A stretch of DNA of 64,000 nt from Harmonia axyridis (Eukaryota > Arthropoda > Insecta > Coleoptera > Coccinellidae). Of this stretch, positions 1 through 28,784 are shown one piece after another (position 1 is the stretch's first letter; each line of letters opens with the position of its first letter). Below the pieces are notes generated by a model that saw only the letters and a program-made list of their open reading frames with translations, made no database searches and was not told the DNA's origin. The stretch covers positions 31,286,501 through 31,350,500 of the forward strand of contig NC_059501.1 in NCBI RefSeq assembly GCF_914767665.1, in the 5' to 3' direction. The position numbers were made by a program, and so were the translations under genes.

Positions 1-1862
1 ATAAAATTGACCGCCGCATCCGAAAGAAAGGCATGAAAGTTTTTTGACACAAAACTGAATTTTAATTGGAAATCTATCAGTGAAGGCATTCCATTTTTTC
101 TTCCAAAAAATTGAGAATTATAAACAGTCAGTAACTTTAACATCTCGTATTTCGGAAAGCAAAGCATTTGCAACAGCAGTTATAGATCAAACTGTCATTA
201 TTTTTACATGCAGAATCAACCCTTGAAGTTTGTCACAGTTATTCACTAACACCCTGTATTCTCACGGGTATTTTCCTCTCTCACTCACTGCTACTCAAAT
301 GGAATCTTATATCTCACATAATCACATCAAAACATATACCTACACATTTTCTAACAAAAGCCAACTACCCTGTATAAAAATCAGTTTCTAATCCAAAATA
401 ATCTCAAAGGATCAAATTTTTTTCCATGGTCTACATTCACTATTCACTCGATGATTTTATCAATAAAGGACCTATATTATTGAAATTTTCAGGTTAGGTA
501 TTAGAATCTAATCCTCTGGCAGAATTCGTTAATATGCAAATTTCACCGAATCCTTCCGAAGGCGATAAAGAATCATCAGGTCATCAAACTTAATTCTGTT
601 GTTTGGTAAACAGGATAATTTCCTAAAAAATCAAAAAACGAAACTTCTGGCATTAATTCCTAATTACATAAATTACCCAGTTGCAAGAACGTTCATTAAA
701 ATTTAATGGTGTCATTAAAATTTTAATCCTCGAATACAAGTAGTACATTGGCTCCCTACGCCGTTGGAGGATTAAAATTTTAATTTGACATTAAATTCTA
801 AACGTTGCTGCAACTGGGTGTCAGACATACAACTACAACATTTGGGCACTCCTAAACTAACATGAAGAAGATTGTGTTATTTGAATCGATAACTCAAAAA
901 CAAAAATATTATTTTCATGTCATAGAGAAGTTATCGCATTCTTTTTTAACAATTTACGAGAAGGAATAGACAGTGCCTTCAAAGCCGGTGTTTCTTGTCT
1001 CCTTGTGACTTTAGGATCTTCAGGAAAATCGATGCCAAAATCGTTCGAAGATTTCTTGAAACTATTTAATATTAATATGTTTTCCGTTTCTCACAAGGTC
1101 AGCAAATGCGTGCTAAACCTCTTGAATCCACGTCAGTTTTTTTTTACAAATTTTTTGTTGATATCTTTCAGCAAAAATATTAGAAGGTCACTACGATGAT
1201 GCTAATCTTTCGTTGAATAATAAATTGAACCATTTATATCGTGGAACAAATTAGTTGCGTGGTAGTCCTTAAATCGATTTATTATATCCAATAATAAGTA
1301 AATAATAATTTGGAATGGAAGTTAGTAGTTTCAACTCATTAATTCATGAGCAAAGAAGTTGATTGAATAATACTCGAAGCTAGTGGAAAGAAACATAAGC
1401 TTAAAAGTGGAATTGTTATCCATAATTATCTGCAATTTATGGAGAAGAATAGGAATACTTGAAATATGTATTCCAAGAATCAAATGGATTCTGATATTTA
1501 TAATATTACTTCCGAGATCATTAAAGATAGGCGTAGAACTTTTGAAACAAAAAAATTTTTGGTCTCCGAATTCTAAATTTACGCTCCAAACTGTATTCAA
1601 GACCTATCAGAACCAATTTAGTGCCTTTCTGTCAGTGTCTGTTAGTCATTCTGTCGTTCTTATCAGATTTTGATGAAATTTCATCTGGTATCCGATTCAG
1701 GCTTCCACTATGAATTCCTTCAATATTTTGAAGATGTGAGCCTTTCATATTTACCAAAACTTAAAAAATGATGATAGGTCTGACCTTCGATTAACAGCAG
1801 CGTCAATAGAAATTACTTGCTAATTATTATCGGAGTTAATTTCATTATTGATTTCGTTTCAG
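1..1862. other. Upstream intron sequence of gene A, no exon found
   Basis: Neither the exon with the GESAG nucleophile nor the oxyanion-hole exon can be found here, so this is read as the intron preceding the first visible exon of gene A. It contains one small hairpin element at 675-819. The rest is AT-rich and unrecognised. Confidence 0.5.
675..819. repeat. Short foldback MITE-like hairpin
   Basis: The left end ACCCAGTTGCA is mirrored at the right end as TGCAACTGGGT. Both arms also contain the block ATTAAAATTTTAATCCTC or its complement, so the element folds into a hairpin with arms of about 57 nt and a loop of about 35 nt. No coding potential is seen. This is the structure of a small non-autonomous DNA transposon. 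Confidence 0.7.
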
Positions 1863-4800
1863 GTTTATTCCATAAAGCAATATTACAAAGTGGATCCACC
1901 TTGAATCCATGGGCCCTTGGACAAAAAGGAGTGGCAGCCATAACAAAGTATTTGGGTATCAAGGATACTGACGAAAAGCAGGTCTTGGAACAATTAATTA
2001 AAATATGCCCCAAAAAATTAGTTTCTGCTCAAATGAAGGTTCCCGAAGTAAGTCGATAAATATTTATTGTGGTATATCATATTATTATACAATTCGGTGC
2101 ATTGAGAAAAAATTGGTAGATATAGAATCAAAGAAGTTTCTTCGAAAAAACATGAAGCACGTTATATTGTACACAATTTATGTCGCAAAGAGTAAATCCC
2201 AAACTGTATCCTTCTAAGTGGGATTGTAATTATCAAAAATTCTGAGAAGAGCTACTCAGCATTAAATTTCATTGTAGTGATTCTTTGCTATTCCGCATGA
2301 TGTCGACGCATACTACGCAATACTCGGTAGATCGGCACCGCTTGAAATATAAAGTGTTGTGATAGCTTATTTCCAGTAGGTATACCCCAATTCTCTCATG
2401 ATCTGTAGTATGGGGTTTACTCAAATTGTCAGAAAATCACGTGAGGTATTTGGACAAGTTTGTTTTATCGGAGTCCCGCAAGTCTTTGGAGCCTCACCTG
2501 TACAGCTCGATGATGATGCTTCATGTAATCGGTTGTCTGAGAAAAACATTATCTCTGTGACTACCGACAGTTAGCCACAGAGATTGAAGAATCTTTGATG
2601 AATTTATCGAAGAGGTACTTCTCATAATTATATGGAGCGCCTAACTTCTGTTAGCAGTTATGAAAGTCGACTCTGCACTACTGATGAGTAAATTTAGTCT
2701 TATTGAGAACAGGAAGTCTGCTGAAGCTTAGCCCCTGTAGTAAATATGGGTGCTACTCCACATATGTGGTTCGCGTTTGCATAGCACCCAATGAGAAGGA
2801 ACCAACCCATACTTCCACATAATGAAACCAGCTGTTCCAATATTCTTGAAAGCATCGATATAGGTCGTAAGGAAGGTTGCATACGATTTAGTTCTCCAAC
2901 AGTCCCATACCGTCTTGCGTCCTCTACTAAGGTCTCTCAAATAAAAATTGGTAAATAATAAAACCAGGACAGCCAGGTCACGTTGATATTCCTGGAATCA
3001 TATAGCCAGGGATCTCTGCTGATATGGGAGTGTCATAATACCATAAAAATCTGGTTAAGTGACTCTATGTTGGGTATTTGGGGATTGTGGTTTTGAAGGA
3101 AATGAAAATGCCAATGAACTAGTGAAAAAAGCATAAAGGTAAACATCTGTTGGCCCTGAGCCTTTCTGTAGGTTAGGGAAAAACCAATAGAAGTGAGACA
3201 ATAGAATAACCCTCTGGAGGAACACTCCTGATCTTGCTCAGGCAAAGAAATTTGTGATTCGTTCACAGCTCTCGAAGCTGCTAAGATCTGAGTTTCGGGT
3301 ATTGATTGGGCAGCTGACAACACTGTCGATGCAAATATCTTTTGAATTTCATGAATAAGACAGCATATGATATTTTGCAGACTCTGTGGAATGGAGGTAG
3401 AAACAGCTGAATACATAGTGTGCCAATTTCCGGGGCAGTCAGTCCTGGATACTCGTGAAGTAATAGCCAAGGCTCCTAAGGATGGTGTCGGTTTCGTTAA
3501 CATAATTTATGATCTACTTGGGTTTGCATGGATATGAAGGGTTGAGTACAAAATATCCATGTGGTCTCTTATCTCGGAAGGCTATCCGAGCCGAAACGAC
3601 TCCAATTCAAATAATTATAAGCCTCAATCTTAATATATTTCACGATTTTGAATTTGTGTTCTTGGACAAGAGGAAGAGCCTATAGCCTCTCAAGAAGAAA
3701 CTCTTCGCTTCGCCTCCGTTAATCTGGGGCATCTTAATCAGAGTTGAATATGTTTGCACCTTTGACAACTACACACGGAAAATATCGGTTGCCGCGATAC
3801 AATACTGCAAGTTTATTTGCATGTCATATCAGCAGTCATAGGGCAAATAATTATCCTCAGTCAGTTGACTGTGGATCATACCAGCGGGTAAATAAATATT
3901 ATGTTGAGTTCTGCCCTGATCATCCATCTACTGAGCCATACTCACCCTCTTTTCACAGCAACATTATTTTATGGGCGCTCCTTCATAGAGACCTCGACGT
4001 ATATTTACCGTGAGCTCTCCAGTGGTCCCTTGGCTACATAAACTCCCACATTACGTCATGGTGTGAACCGTTGGCAAGGGAATGTCACTTCCACTTAGGA
4101 GGATGAAATTAAGACTTTATTATTTGACCTCAAGAGATTGAATATTTCATTATTTTGTATTTTATTCTTGCATTCTACAACAAAATATTCTCCTGATGAA
4201 TGATGAATATAACCGAGATCGCAGTTAGTTTTCAATGGACTAGATTCCTCAATAATACTGTTTTTGGAAATAGGAGTCTAGTGTCCTTAGACATAAATGT
4301 ATTGGCGATAGTCATGATTTTTTTTCTGGTTGAAATAAAAGATATTCCAAAAATATCGATCAAAAAATGAATATAATTTGGAACTTTAAATATGAAGCAT
4401 TGTTATCCACCTGGCCAATATCTCGATTATATTGTAACTCAGGGCCAATTAATGATAGTCTCAGATGAAAGTTGAGAAACCCATATAAAATTACAATTAA
4501 TGATCCTTCCTAGAATACGTTAATGTAATTTCAAATCGCTATTTACAACACTATCGTAATATACTGGGTGGCTAAGAGATTGACGATTGAGATGGGCTAT
4601 TCGAATCACCACCATGTATGTTATCGATTTTTCACGGTTTTCGAGTTATGAATTTTGTATGAACTTTGAGAATTTTCGACTTGACCATCTTAAAAAAGAT
4701 ATAAAAAAAGTACAAGACTTTTCTGTGAAATGTTTTTTGTAACTCAATCTCCATGAACTCTACTTTCATACATTAGTTAACCAGCTTCGTAACTTCGATA

Positions 4801-7501
4801 AAAATTATGAAAATGTCGGTCTCAAGTGAAAAAGTTGTTCGAATTGGATTATGATCTAAATTTTTGAATCAAAATTAAAAATGTATAAAGGCTAATTTAA
4901 TGTTTCTTAGTATGCTTAAAAACTGCGCTCAGCAGTCAGCTTTTAGAATCATTAATAAAAAATGGTACTCAACGGTCTACTTTTCTAGAATTAGCTTTCA
5001 AAGTCAGCGAGGTGGAAAAAACCGAAGAACTAGACATTTACTCAAAAATTATTTTGTTGCCATTTTAAGATTTTTTTGATCAAGTTATGATAGAAAATGC
5101 TGAAAATTAATAACAATTAGCTTCAGATGTTGGTCAAGAAAAGTTTTAGAAAAACTCGAAAACCGTGAAAAATCCCATAACATACATGGGGGTGATTCGA
5201 ATAGCCCATGACACGAGGGAACTTTTTTTTTCTTCTTAACGTCAATCTCTTGGCCCCCTCCATAGTATATATATTGCTATAAATATGAATAAATTGATAA
5301 TTGCTAATGATAAAATATTTCTTCTTCCAGCATTTTACACCAGTGAGGAGGGCATTTGCACCAGTCGTGGAGAAACCGTCGTCTGGGGCTTTCTTAACTG
5401 AAGAACCACTGAAAATATTGAAGGAAGGTAAATACAACAAGATACCGATCATAATGGGTTCCACTTCATGCGAGGGAATGTTATACGAATTGGCTAAGAA
5501 AACGAGAAATTTAAAAAGTGCCTTGAATTTCGAGAACGAAATACCATATGACTTGGATATACTCACAAAATCTGAGGAATCGACGAAAATTGCAGAGAAA
5601 ATCAAAAATTTCTATAAACTAGATGAACTTTCTGCAGATGAAAAAACTCAAGCTACATATGCGGTAAGTGGTGCTTATATATTTTCAGTGACATTCGTTG
5701 AAATAAGCCTAATTATGTTATTGTCTAATTTTCCTTCATTCGTCTCATAAAAGAGAAGAACTGTAATAGTTACCTATCAATAATACAAGTGCAGAAGGCA
5801 TGGATATTCTCCAAAAAGTTCAAAATTCGAAAACGAGCCACGAATTTGCGAATTTCAACAAACGAGTGTTAAAATGATCCGTTTGAACGAGTATTATACA
5901 TTATTTTCTTCAATTCACTGAATTCGGAATATGGAATATTTCCATAAATATCGTTTAGTGATTTTCGCTCAATGCAAAAATGTTGGTTGGCAAAAATTTT
6001 CTGCATCGTATCGCATATTTGACAGATAATAGATAAATCCGTGACAGGAGAGTTCGGAGTACAAACATATAATAATGAATTTTAAAAGATAACAATGAGA
6101 TCTGTGTGAAACTGAGATATTCCCGCATGATTTTTTTCTACAAGATTTGGCAAAACGAATGGATTTGCCACAAAATTAGAGAAATATTTTGCATCTCAGA
6201 TGAAACTCATAATGGCACATGTCTGACAGTTTATTTATTCCCTCTTTTATTTAATTTCTTTTCCATTGCCTATTTCATTGTTTATTCTATTGCTTATTCA
6301 ATTACTTATTCCATTGACATCAGAAATATTAATGTTTCAAAATTAACATGAAATGATTATTATTCAATTTCTTTCCAAAACGATAATTTCCTATAACATT
6401 CCAATGAATCTATACTTGATAAAGATTCTTCAATACAAATATTAATTTATTAAACTAAATAATTTCTTCACCTTTTTATACACCTATTTTTGATATGTAC
6501 TTTTGTGTTGAAATAGATTTAATTCCAACAATGAAAAAAATATATCAAATATCAAATCAACCAAAATAAATGATAGAATTATCCAAAATTACGAGTTCGT
6601 GGAAACTTATACATAAATCAAATGAATAAATTAACATGAGAACTCATGTAGAGTTTCAAATTGTAAATTCGGTAGCTTTTGAACAAAATATCGAAATCCC
6701 GAAACTCACATCTGACCTTCAGTATTTTTTTTTTATTAATTAGATTTATTGGCTTCATTCTCAAATTTGTAGTGTGAAATAATTGTTAAGATCTTTGAGT
6801 AAATAACGTCATTCTACTTTTATCCAATCCAAGATGAATTTTCGCCAAATAGAATCCAAAAGGCTCGAACAAAATCTTTTGGTTGATATGATAATTTTGT
6901 CATTGCTGAAATAGCATTTGTGAAAAAAAAGTAAAATGATTCAATTTTTCAGCTGAAATCAGATCATCACTTCGTACATGGACTTCACAGAACTCTCACC
7001 CTACATTTGGAAACCAGTACGCAACCAATCTTCTACTATGTATTTTCTTTCGAAGGGGAGTTCAATTTCTTCAGAAAATTTGCCACATCCAAGGCACTGC
7101 CCATCTATTTCGTGTGCATCTATCTCCTAAACAACTTCGACAGGGAAGGAATAAGGAGCTTTCTAACCAAAATAGCCAATGGTATGGGTTACTCCAAACA
7201 TCCAGGAGTCTGTCACGCCGATGATCTGGGCTACCTGTTCCGGACTTTCTTCACACCAAAATTCGTGGAAGGTAGCAAAGAAGTTGAAACAGTTAGACGT
7301 CTCGTAACGATGTGGACGAATTTCGCCAAATATGGTAACCCAACGCCTGAAGGAAACTCATTGAATATTACGTGGAATGCAGCTGAAAAGGGCAAACATG
7401 CCTATTTGGACATAGGAACTGAACTGCAGATGAAAAAGAACCCATTCGAAGAAAGAAATGCATTCTGGGACGAGATCTACAGGGAATGTGGGAAAAACTA
7501 G
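1863..7501 (+). CDS. Carboxylesterase A, 3' part (5' exons lie left of the window)
   Basis: This is the 3' portion of an insect carboxylesterase, which hydrolyses carboxyl esters. Three exons are visible: 1863-2047, 5331-5663 and 6953-7501 (TAG 7499-7501), all with GT-AG borders and matching the reading frames of the two complete paralogues downstream. The first exon is 185 nt, exactly as in genes B and C, and begins with the LFHKAILQSG stretch. The second carries the catalytic acid, Glu in MGSTSCEGM (codon 5472-5474). The last carries the catalytic His in VCHADDL (codon 7214-7216). The nucleophile exon (GESAG) is not in the window. Two oddities: the intron that separates the last two exons in B and C is absent, and about 35 extra in-frame residues lie between FATSK and the catalytic His. 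The frame is open across all three exons (about 354 codons), so it may be functional, but the unseen 5' part leaves a pseudogene possible. Confidence 0.85.
3071..3540 (+). mobile_element. Jockey-like non-LTR retrotransposon 3' fragment, decayed
   Basis: Several frames translate to the RNase H tail and C-terminal region of a Jockey-type ORF2. WVFGDCGFEGNENANELVKK matches the WVPGHxGxxGNExADELA pattern, followed by GPEPFC, then QAKKFV and an LLRSEFRVLIGQLT stretch as in the usual LTGLLTGHC segment, then a decayed Cys-rich end (CRLCGMEVETAEYIVCQFPG). Stops and frameshifts show that it is dead. It lies in the intron of gene A between 2047 and 5331. The sequence from 2230 to 3070 may belong to the same element but was not resolved. 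Confidence 0.65.
4561..5270. repeat. Inverted-repeat element (MITE-like) in gene A intron
   Basis: The left arm (about 4561-4680) and right arm (about 5140-5270) are inverted copies. Both contain AAGAGATTGACG, then ATGGGCTATTCGAATCAC, CATGTATGTTAT and TTTTTCACGGTTTTCGAGTT. The middle is AT-rich with no ORF of note. It ends about 60 nt before the acceptor of the second visible exon of gene A. The exact termini are uncertain by several bases. Confidence 0.75.
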
Positions 7502-9559
7502 AGCAATAATTGGGTAGAGGCACAAATCATCCTTTTTTTTCAATCTTGCTACAATATATTTACAAGAACAATCTCACATGCACATGTATCAATTCCCTGG
7601 ACTAGGGGTGATCAGCAAGAGTAGTTGCGTTTTGCAGTCTCGTGTTAAAGAACTTCAGACAAGTTAGTGAGACTTCAATACGTCATAAAATCGCAACAGA
7701 TACATAATTTACAGAATAACAAGTGATACATCAAACTGTGGTAATAAAAACATGTAAGAAATTCAACGATATTTTGATCGATTTACAATATTACATTGTA
7801 AACTAAGAAATATTTGCATATCCTTCATTTGTTGAAATTTCAAAGATATGACAAATACAAATAATTTTTAATAAGAAAGTGAGGAACTTTTGATTGAACA
7901 ACATCACAAGTTTTAGAAATGAAATATATGACTACACCTAATTACTTGTAGATTGATTGAGATTCCAAAATGTTTTCGAAATTTTTCCCTAAGGAAAAAT
8001 GATGCAAGTTTGCCTTATTGACCATTCAAATTCTAATTATTTGTTCAGATATAACTCTGGAAGTATTATATAAATTATTATTTTTCATTAGTAGATACAT
8101 ATAACATGTCAGAGTCAAACGAGTGCCTATATACATACATAGAATGCGCTGGTTACATGATTACATTACAGATTGAAAGGTCTGGAGATGTAGTAGGATT
8201 CAGAACCTTCATTTATGTATTAAACAGACTGAAGAAATGGATTTGAAGTGTTTCAACAACTCCAATACTCAGCTTAAGCATCTATGGTAGAACAAAATGA
8301 TCTAAGGAATCATCTAACGAATTTGTTTTTCTTAAATATATTCAACTTCATTTCATGCTATTGCAAATTCAGTGATATCATTCATCAGGTATTCCATTTT
8401 TCATAACATTATGAATTTTCATTATGAATGAGTGCCTGGACTTAATTTAATACAAATTTATATTGAAAAACTTTTGTAATTTAGAGATAAATATTTCATT
8501 AATATAAAAAATATCGCGTTGGTACATCACACATTTCGCAATTACTATTTTCATGAAACACAATTTTATACGAATTAGAAATTGAATTTTTTGTTGATAC
8601 ACTATTTTGTAAATAAAGAGTTGTCTGAGTTGTTTCCCATTTTACTCACTTCCCTGTATTACCTCAAAAATAAAAAAAAACAAAAAAAAATTCAAGAGAC
8701 CATTTTTTCAGTGAAGCTCTGTTGATTTCAGAAATGAAACGATTCTCTTGAAAAAAAGACAGAGGTGTAGATTTTCAATAGGAAAAAGACCATTGCACCC
8801 CTATATATTTGCCACTGGATGATGTTGGCTGGAGACACTTACCTAAGTCGAAACATTACATTATCTAGACTTCAACACCTTACAATCAGAACAATACAAT
8901 AAATGTTATAATACTAGAGACATAAGTAAAAAACTTATTTTTGAATTTCTAAATCGAAGCTAGTTAGGATATATGTTTATATAATTTTTTTTCATGAAAA
9001 GAGGTGTTCTATCCGACGATAAGTTATTGAACTTGTAGGAAATCCAACAATTCCCTCGAAAAGTTCGAAAGTTTAATTTCGAACGAAAATCCTATAAACG
9101 GGAGAATTGGGTGTAAAAACTAACGAATTATCAAAACCACACCCCTAAGGGATCTGTAGAATGGCCTTGCTAACGGTCGAATTGAAAACGGCCTGAATGC
9201 CCATTAAAATCGGCATCTCAGGGTCAATTGAGTTCAGTCCAGTCTCCGAGAATCTACAACATATGTGCTACACTTGCACCGAAATACCTCCGACAACGAA
9301 AAGAGTGAAGATTTCAACATCTTTCCCGAGACCGACGAAAAAGTACCTGCAACCGAGCCGCAACGACCCAAGTGACCAGCTACCTTTTAAAACGATAAGA
9401 CAAAATTATCATCTTCTTCAAACATTCTCAGTGGGTTGAAATAAATTGAATAAGTGTTATCCCTTTCTTTTATTTCCCTTTTTTCTCCTTGGCCGTGAAC
9501 TACTTGTTAGTCACAGTATAAAGACCACAAACCACAAAGTAAAATTTGGACCACGCTGT
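7502..9559. other. Spacer downstream of gene A
   Basis: Contains the 3' UTR of gene A; the first AATAAA after the stop is at about 7743. The rest is AT-rich. A short open stretch at 9197-9439 has no recognisable product. The segment near 8810-8870 looks like the 3' end of a retroposon but could not be assigned. Confidence 0.4.
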
Positions 9560-10870
9560 ATTTTTATACTCGTGGACAAAAAAGATTCTACTGTCTGTCA
9601 AGTCAAAAGAACCGACGTACCGGTCTATCTTCATTCCTCCATAAATAGGTAATAGCTTCTGAAACTTTGAAGAATAATATGTATATATAAATTTCAAGTT
9701 TCCTAAAATACTTTTGAAAAAAAAATGGAGGGGACGTTCTCTCTATCTTTGCAGTTTTTCTTGGATTGTCTGGTGGTTGTATGACAATTGCTCCTTGTAC
9801 AGTTGTAAAGGTGTTGATTTGTCTGCTACGCACAGTATTTTGTAGACCACTGACGTGCCTGATTTGTCTTTGAAGTATGGTCGAAGGATGATGCTTGTGT
9901 GATTTTGTCATCAAGGTTCTCATTTTGCGTTGCAGGTTTTCTATATCTGATTTACTCCATACAACTATACCGAAAGAGTATGTTTGAATTGAATATGCGT
10001 ATGTATTGATAGCTCTCGTTCTGTTCTTTCTGTTGAGGTTTGTTTTTAAGATTTTGTTGATTCTCCTAATGAAGTCTCCCTCTATTTTTTGATGGTTTAT
10101 TCGTCGGTTTTGATTCATTCTTAGGTATTTTATTTCTACTGTCTATTGGAGAGAGTAATCGGTTCATATTGAATTTTTCCTCGCACTGTACAACACATGT
10201 CCAGTCCGAATTCCATCCCCACGTCTCTCGAAAAATTTTCTTCTAGTTTGACCATAATTTGCAAGTGGTTTTTGTTGCCTGTTATAAGTTTAAGGTCATC
10301 TATGTATAGCAAATGATTTAGTGCAATAGTATTACTATTTTCTTTGAAATTGAAACCTTTCTCAGTAGCATTCATTTGTTAAGAAAGGAGATTCAATGAA
10401 TCTCCCTGGAAAATTCCCCTTTTAATTGGAATATGTTTAGTATTTATGTTCGCCGTAGAAAGTTCGATATTCGTTCTCCAGTTGCACATTGCATAATTCA
10501 AAAAGTTTATTGTAATTGGATCGATCTTGTATATTTCCAAAATTTTTGTCAGCCAGACAGCCAAGCCACCCTTGTGGAATAGAGTCGAATAAGGCCTTCT
10601 TATAGTCGAAATACGCCATAAAAAGATTTTTGTGTTGTTTGAAGGCTTGATTGCATATGATGTAATCTATTAACAGCAGTTCCTTCGATCCTAGTGCATT
10701 CCTGGAATATGCTTTCTGTTGTGCTGTCATTATATTATTTGTCTCGCAATGTTTGTAGAAACGAGATGCTAAACATGATGTGATGCTTTTATATATTGTT
10801 GGTAGGCATGTAATTGGTCCGATTTGGTTCGACTTAATTTTGAAGGTTTTCCCAATTTCCGATTTATTAT
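9560..10870 (-). mobile_element. R4/Dong-like non-LTR retrotransposon, decayed reverse transcriptase
   Basis: Read right to left on the minus strand, the frames give the ordered blocks of a reverse transcriptase. They are a PITCLPTIYK block near 10810, TEQQKG-like and LLLIDYIICNQA near 10680, the MAYFDYKKA finger block near 10610, RGIFQGDSL near 10390, the catalytic LLYIDDLKL near 10300, and then INTYAYSIQTYSFGIVVWS with a KSHKHHP block at 9880-10010. That last pair is typical of R4/Dong-type elements. At least three frame changes show that it is dead. The 3' non-coding end (9560-9720) has a second copy at 29698-29875. Confidence 0.75.
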
Positions 10871-11864
10871 ATTACTCCCTCCTCCGAAAAAGTTTTGGTA
10901 TTGGTTGCCATAACTTTTCCCCTATTGAATAGTCCATAGTCCATCATATTCTTCAATTATATCATGCCTTACCTTACCTTTGAATATTTCTGATTGATAC
11001 AGATCTATGAGAAATAGTATGAATGAGTATGGTGGTATGTTCCCTTATTCACTACAAAACAATTGAATAAATTCTGCGACCAAAATCTAAACTAGATCAA
11101 GTAAATGGGTATTAATGAAACGATTTCCGATTTATTATAAAAGTAAACTTCACAGCAAGAGAAAGACAAAAAAAACCCAAAGACTTGAATGTCAGAAATC
11201 ATTACACACATATACCAAATCCATTTACCGAATAAAGTCTTACAAATTCTTGAAGACGTTAACAGAAGAAGCACTAACTTGACTACGAAGGCAGACGGTT
11301 CCAGGAGTCGAACAATCTTTTATATATGTAACTTGTAGCAATGGCCCATCAAATTGTATTATTATACCTATCAAGTGCCTATAGAGCTCTGTAAGCCACA
11401 GTCAGGTCTCCCCTCTGGCGTCGTTCTTTAAAATGAACTTTTATCGAATTATCGTATAATTGCAGAGACGTGAATACGTTCCTGCAAGGACTACGAATTT
11501 TATTTTGAATTCTTGGTCGTTTCACATATTTTTTGCGAGATCTCCAATAGTTAGTTATATCCATGGTCTTGATAAAATTTATTATTGATATAATCGAAAA
11601 CAACTGAAACTGACACCATGCATTATTCTAAACATATGATTGTATCGTAATCTTTCGAAAAATTACTGTCACCTCCTATCAGAATTCCACTCTAACTCCT
11701 CACAATCTGATGCGAGTAATAACATAAATAATGATCATAATATTTCAATTGAGATATAACTGACGCAATGAGACCTTCAATAACGTTACACTCTAGTCTA
11801 GTCGCCTGCTAGAGGCGGATTGAAGATTATTTGTGAACAAACCACCATATAAGCATCAAGCGAC
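10871..11864. other. Spacer and putative 5' flank of gene B
   Basis: AT-rich sequence between the retrotransposon relic and the gene B start codon. No clear TATA box with a correctly spaced initiator was seen. Short open frames here have no recognisable product. Confidence 0.35.
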
Positions 11865-27222
<15,358 letters not shown>

Positions 27223-27859
27223 TGGACTGTATAAATTATTAACTCCTGCACTGGTTTAGTTGTTTATTTAACACTTTCACAAACATTACCTGATGGTTAT
27301 TATATTGGTTTTACTATATATTTTAGTTTTACTTTGTGCAGTAATTAAACGCAGTGATTTTACAACTTCTTTTATTTTTGCAAAGCAACTTTCTCTCACA
27401 ACTATATTCACCTATCTGACATATAACTTGCCTTCCTAAGACAAGTCAACAAAACCATAGAACATTCCAACTTTCAAATGTCATATCATCCAATTCTGGA
27501 CGTTATTACAATATCTTAACATTAGCCCAGTTAGGTTAGGTTGTTTTTACAGCTGACACACGAAGAAAAAGGAGTGAGATTTTCTAATGCTACCAGGACA
27601 TTCACTGTAACCATAGAATGTTACACATAGAATTCATGGATATCAACAATAAAGAAAACTTATCTGAAATTATACAAATGAATACATGATACAAATTATG
27701 ATCTTTACATTAGAAAACCTCATAATATAAGAGGGAGGAAATATAGAAGTATACGATTGTTTGCAACTGCAACTGCAATTTCTCCAGTGTAGATTTTGGA
27801 TATATTGAATGTAGAATTTTCTTTGGATATCCTCACAATTAATCATTTTTTGAAATAAT
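27223..27859. other. 3' flank of gene B
   Basis: Contains the 3' UTR of gene B, with ATTAAA at 27344 and AATAAA at 27648 as candidate poly(A) signals. No other feature was recognised. Confidence 0.4.
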
Positions 27860-28774
27860 GGGTGTTTTTTTTTCGAGGTATTTAACTTTAAGTAGGCATT
27901 ACTGTTCAAGATGGCGACCTATTTAACAGCTGTCAAGGGATTTATTCTCAGTTTGGATTGGCAATTCATCATGAATGGATTCACGCCTAAACAACGCTTG
28001 AAAATAGTGAAATTTTATTTCGAAAATAATGGTTCTGTGCGAAATACGTATCGCGCACTACGTCCATTTTATTTTGTTTAGCGATGAAGCGCACTTCTGG
28101 TTGAATGGCTACGTCAACAAACAAAACTACCGCATTTGGAGTGAATGTCGAAACACCGTTACATCCAGAAAAACTGACTGTTTGGTGCGCTTTATGGGCT
28201 GGTGGAATCATTGGTCCGTGCTTCTTCAAAAACGATGATGGCCAGAACGTTACAGTCAATGGTGATCAGAATAGAGCCATGATTACTAACTTTTTCATTC
28301 CTGAATTGAACAACCATGATGTCCTGGAGCTGTGGTTCCAACAAGACGGCGCAACATGTCACACAGCTCGTGCCACAATCGCTTTATTGAAAGACACGTT
28401 TGGTGCCTAATTTCACGTTTTGGACCTGTCAATTGGTCTCCAAGATCGTGTGATTTAACACCGCTAGACTACTTTCTGTGGGGCTATGTAAAGTCATTGG
28501 TCTATGCGGATAAGTCACAAGCCCTTGACCATTTGGAAGACAACATTCGCCGTGTTATTGCCGATATACGGCCACAAACGTTGGAAAAAGTCATCGAAAA
28601 TGGGACGTCCAGATCGGACTACATCCGAGCCAGCCGTGGCGGTCATATGCCAGAAATCATATTTAAAATGTAATGCCACAAGGTTATCTTCCGGATTAAT
28701 AAAATTTATGACGATCGAATAATCCATCGTTGTTTTATTGCAATTTAAAGCTATAGCTCTAAAAAAAAACACCC
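27860..28774 (+). mobile_element. mariner/Tc1-type element with internal deletion
   Basis: Termini GGGTGTTTTTTTTT at the left and the complement of the same at the right. The N-terminal frame reads NGFTPKQRLKIVKFYFENNG and RALRP, then jumps into the catalytic region: ILFSDEAHFWLNGYVNKQN, LTVWCALWAGGIIGP, WFQQDGATCHTA, PRSCDLTPLDYFLWGYVKS, IRRVIADIRP, and SRGGHMPEIIF before the stop. The DNA-binding linker and first part of the catalytic domain are deleted, and the later blocks lie in three frames, so it is inactive. It lies between genes B and C. Confidence 0.85.
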
Positions 28775-28784
28775 TTTAGTAGTT

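Noticed and set aside
2700..2940. Minus-strand frames with RPISMLSRILEQLV and RDLSRGRKTVWDCW as a host exon or reverse transcriptase
   Set aside because: Only a few residues resemble the reverse-transcriptase RPISLLS motif. No neighbouring blocks follow and no splice sites support an exon.
4597..5220. A minus-strand frame in the inverted-repeat element reads MGYSNHPHVC, similar to MGYSKHPGVC near the active site of gene A
   Set aside because: The match covers only about ten codons, with no similarity upstream or downstream, and the element's inverted arms explain the sequence. Coincidence is more likely than exon capture.
8800..8880. Possible hammerhead ribozyme (GATGATG ... CGAAAC) as found in Penelope-like elements
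   Set aside because: The core would read CTGGATGA instead of CTGATGA, and the sequence between the core parts does not form a convincing stem.
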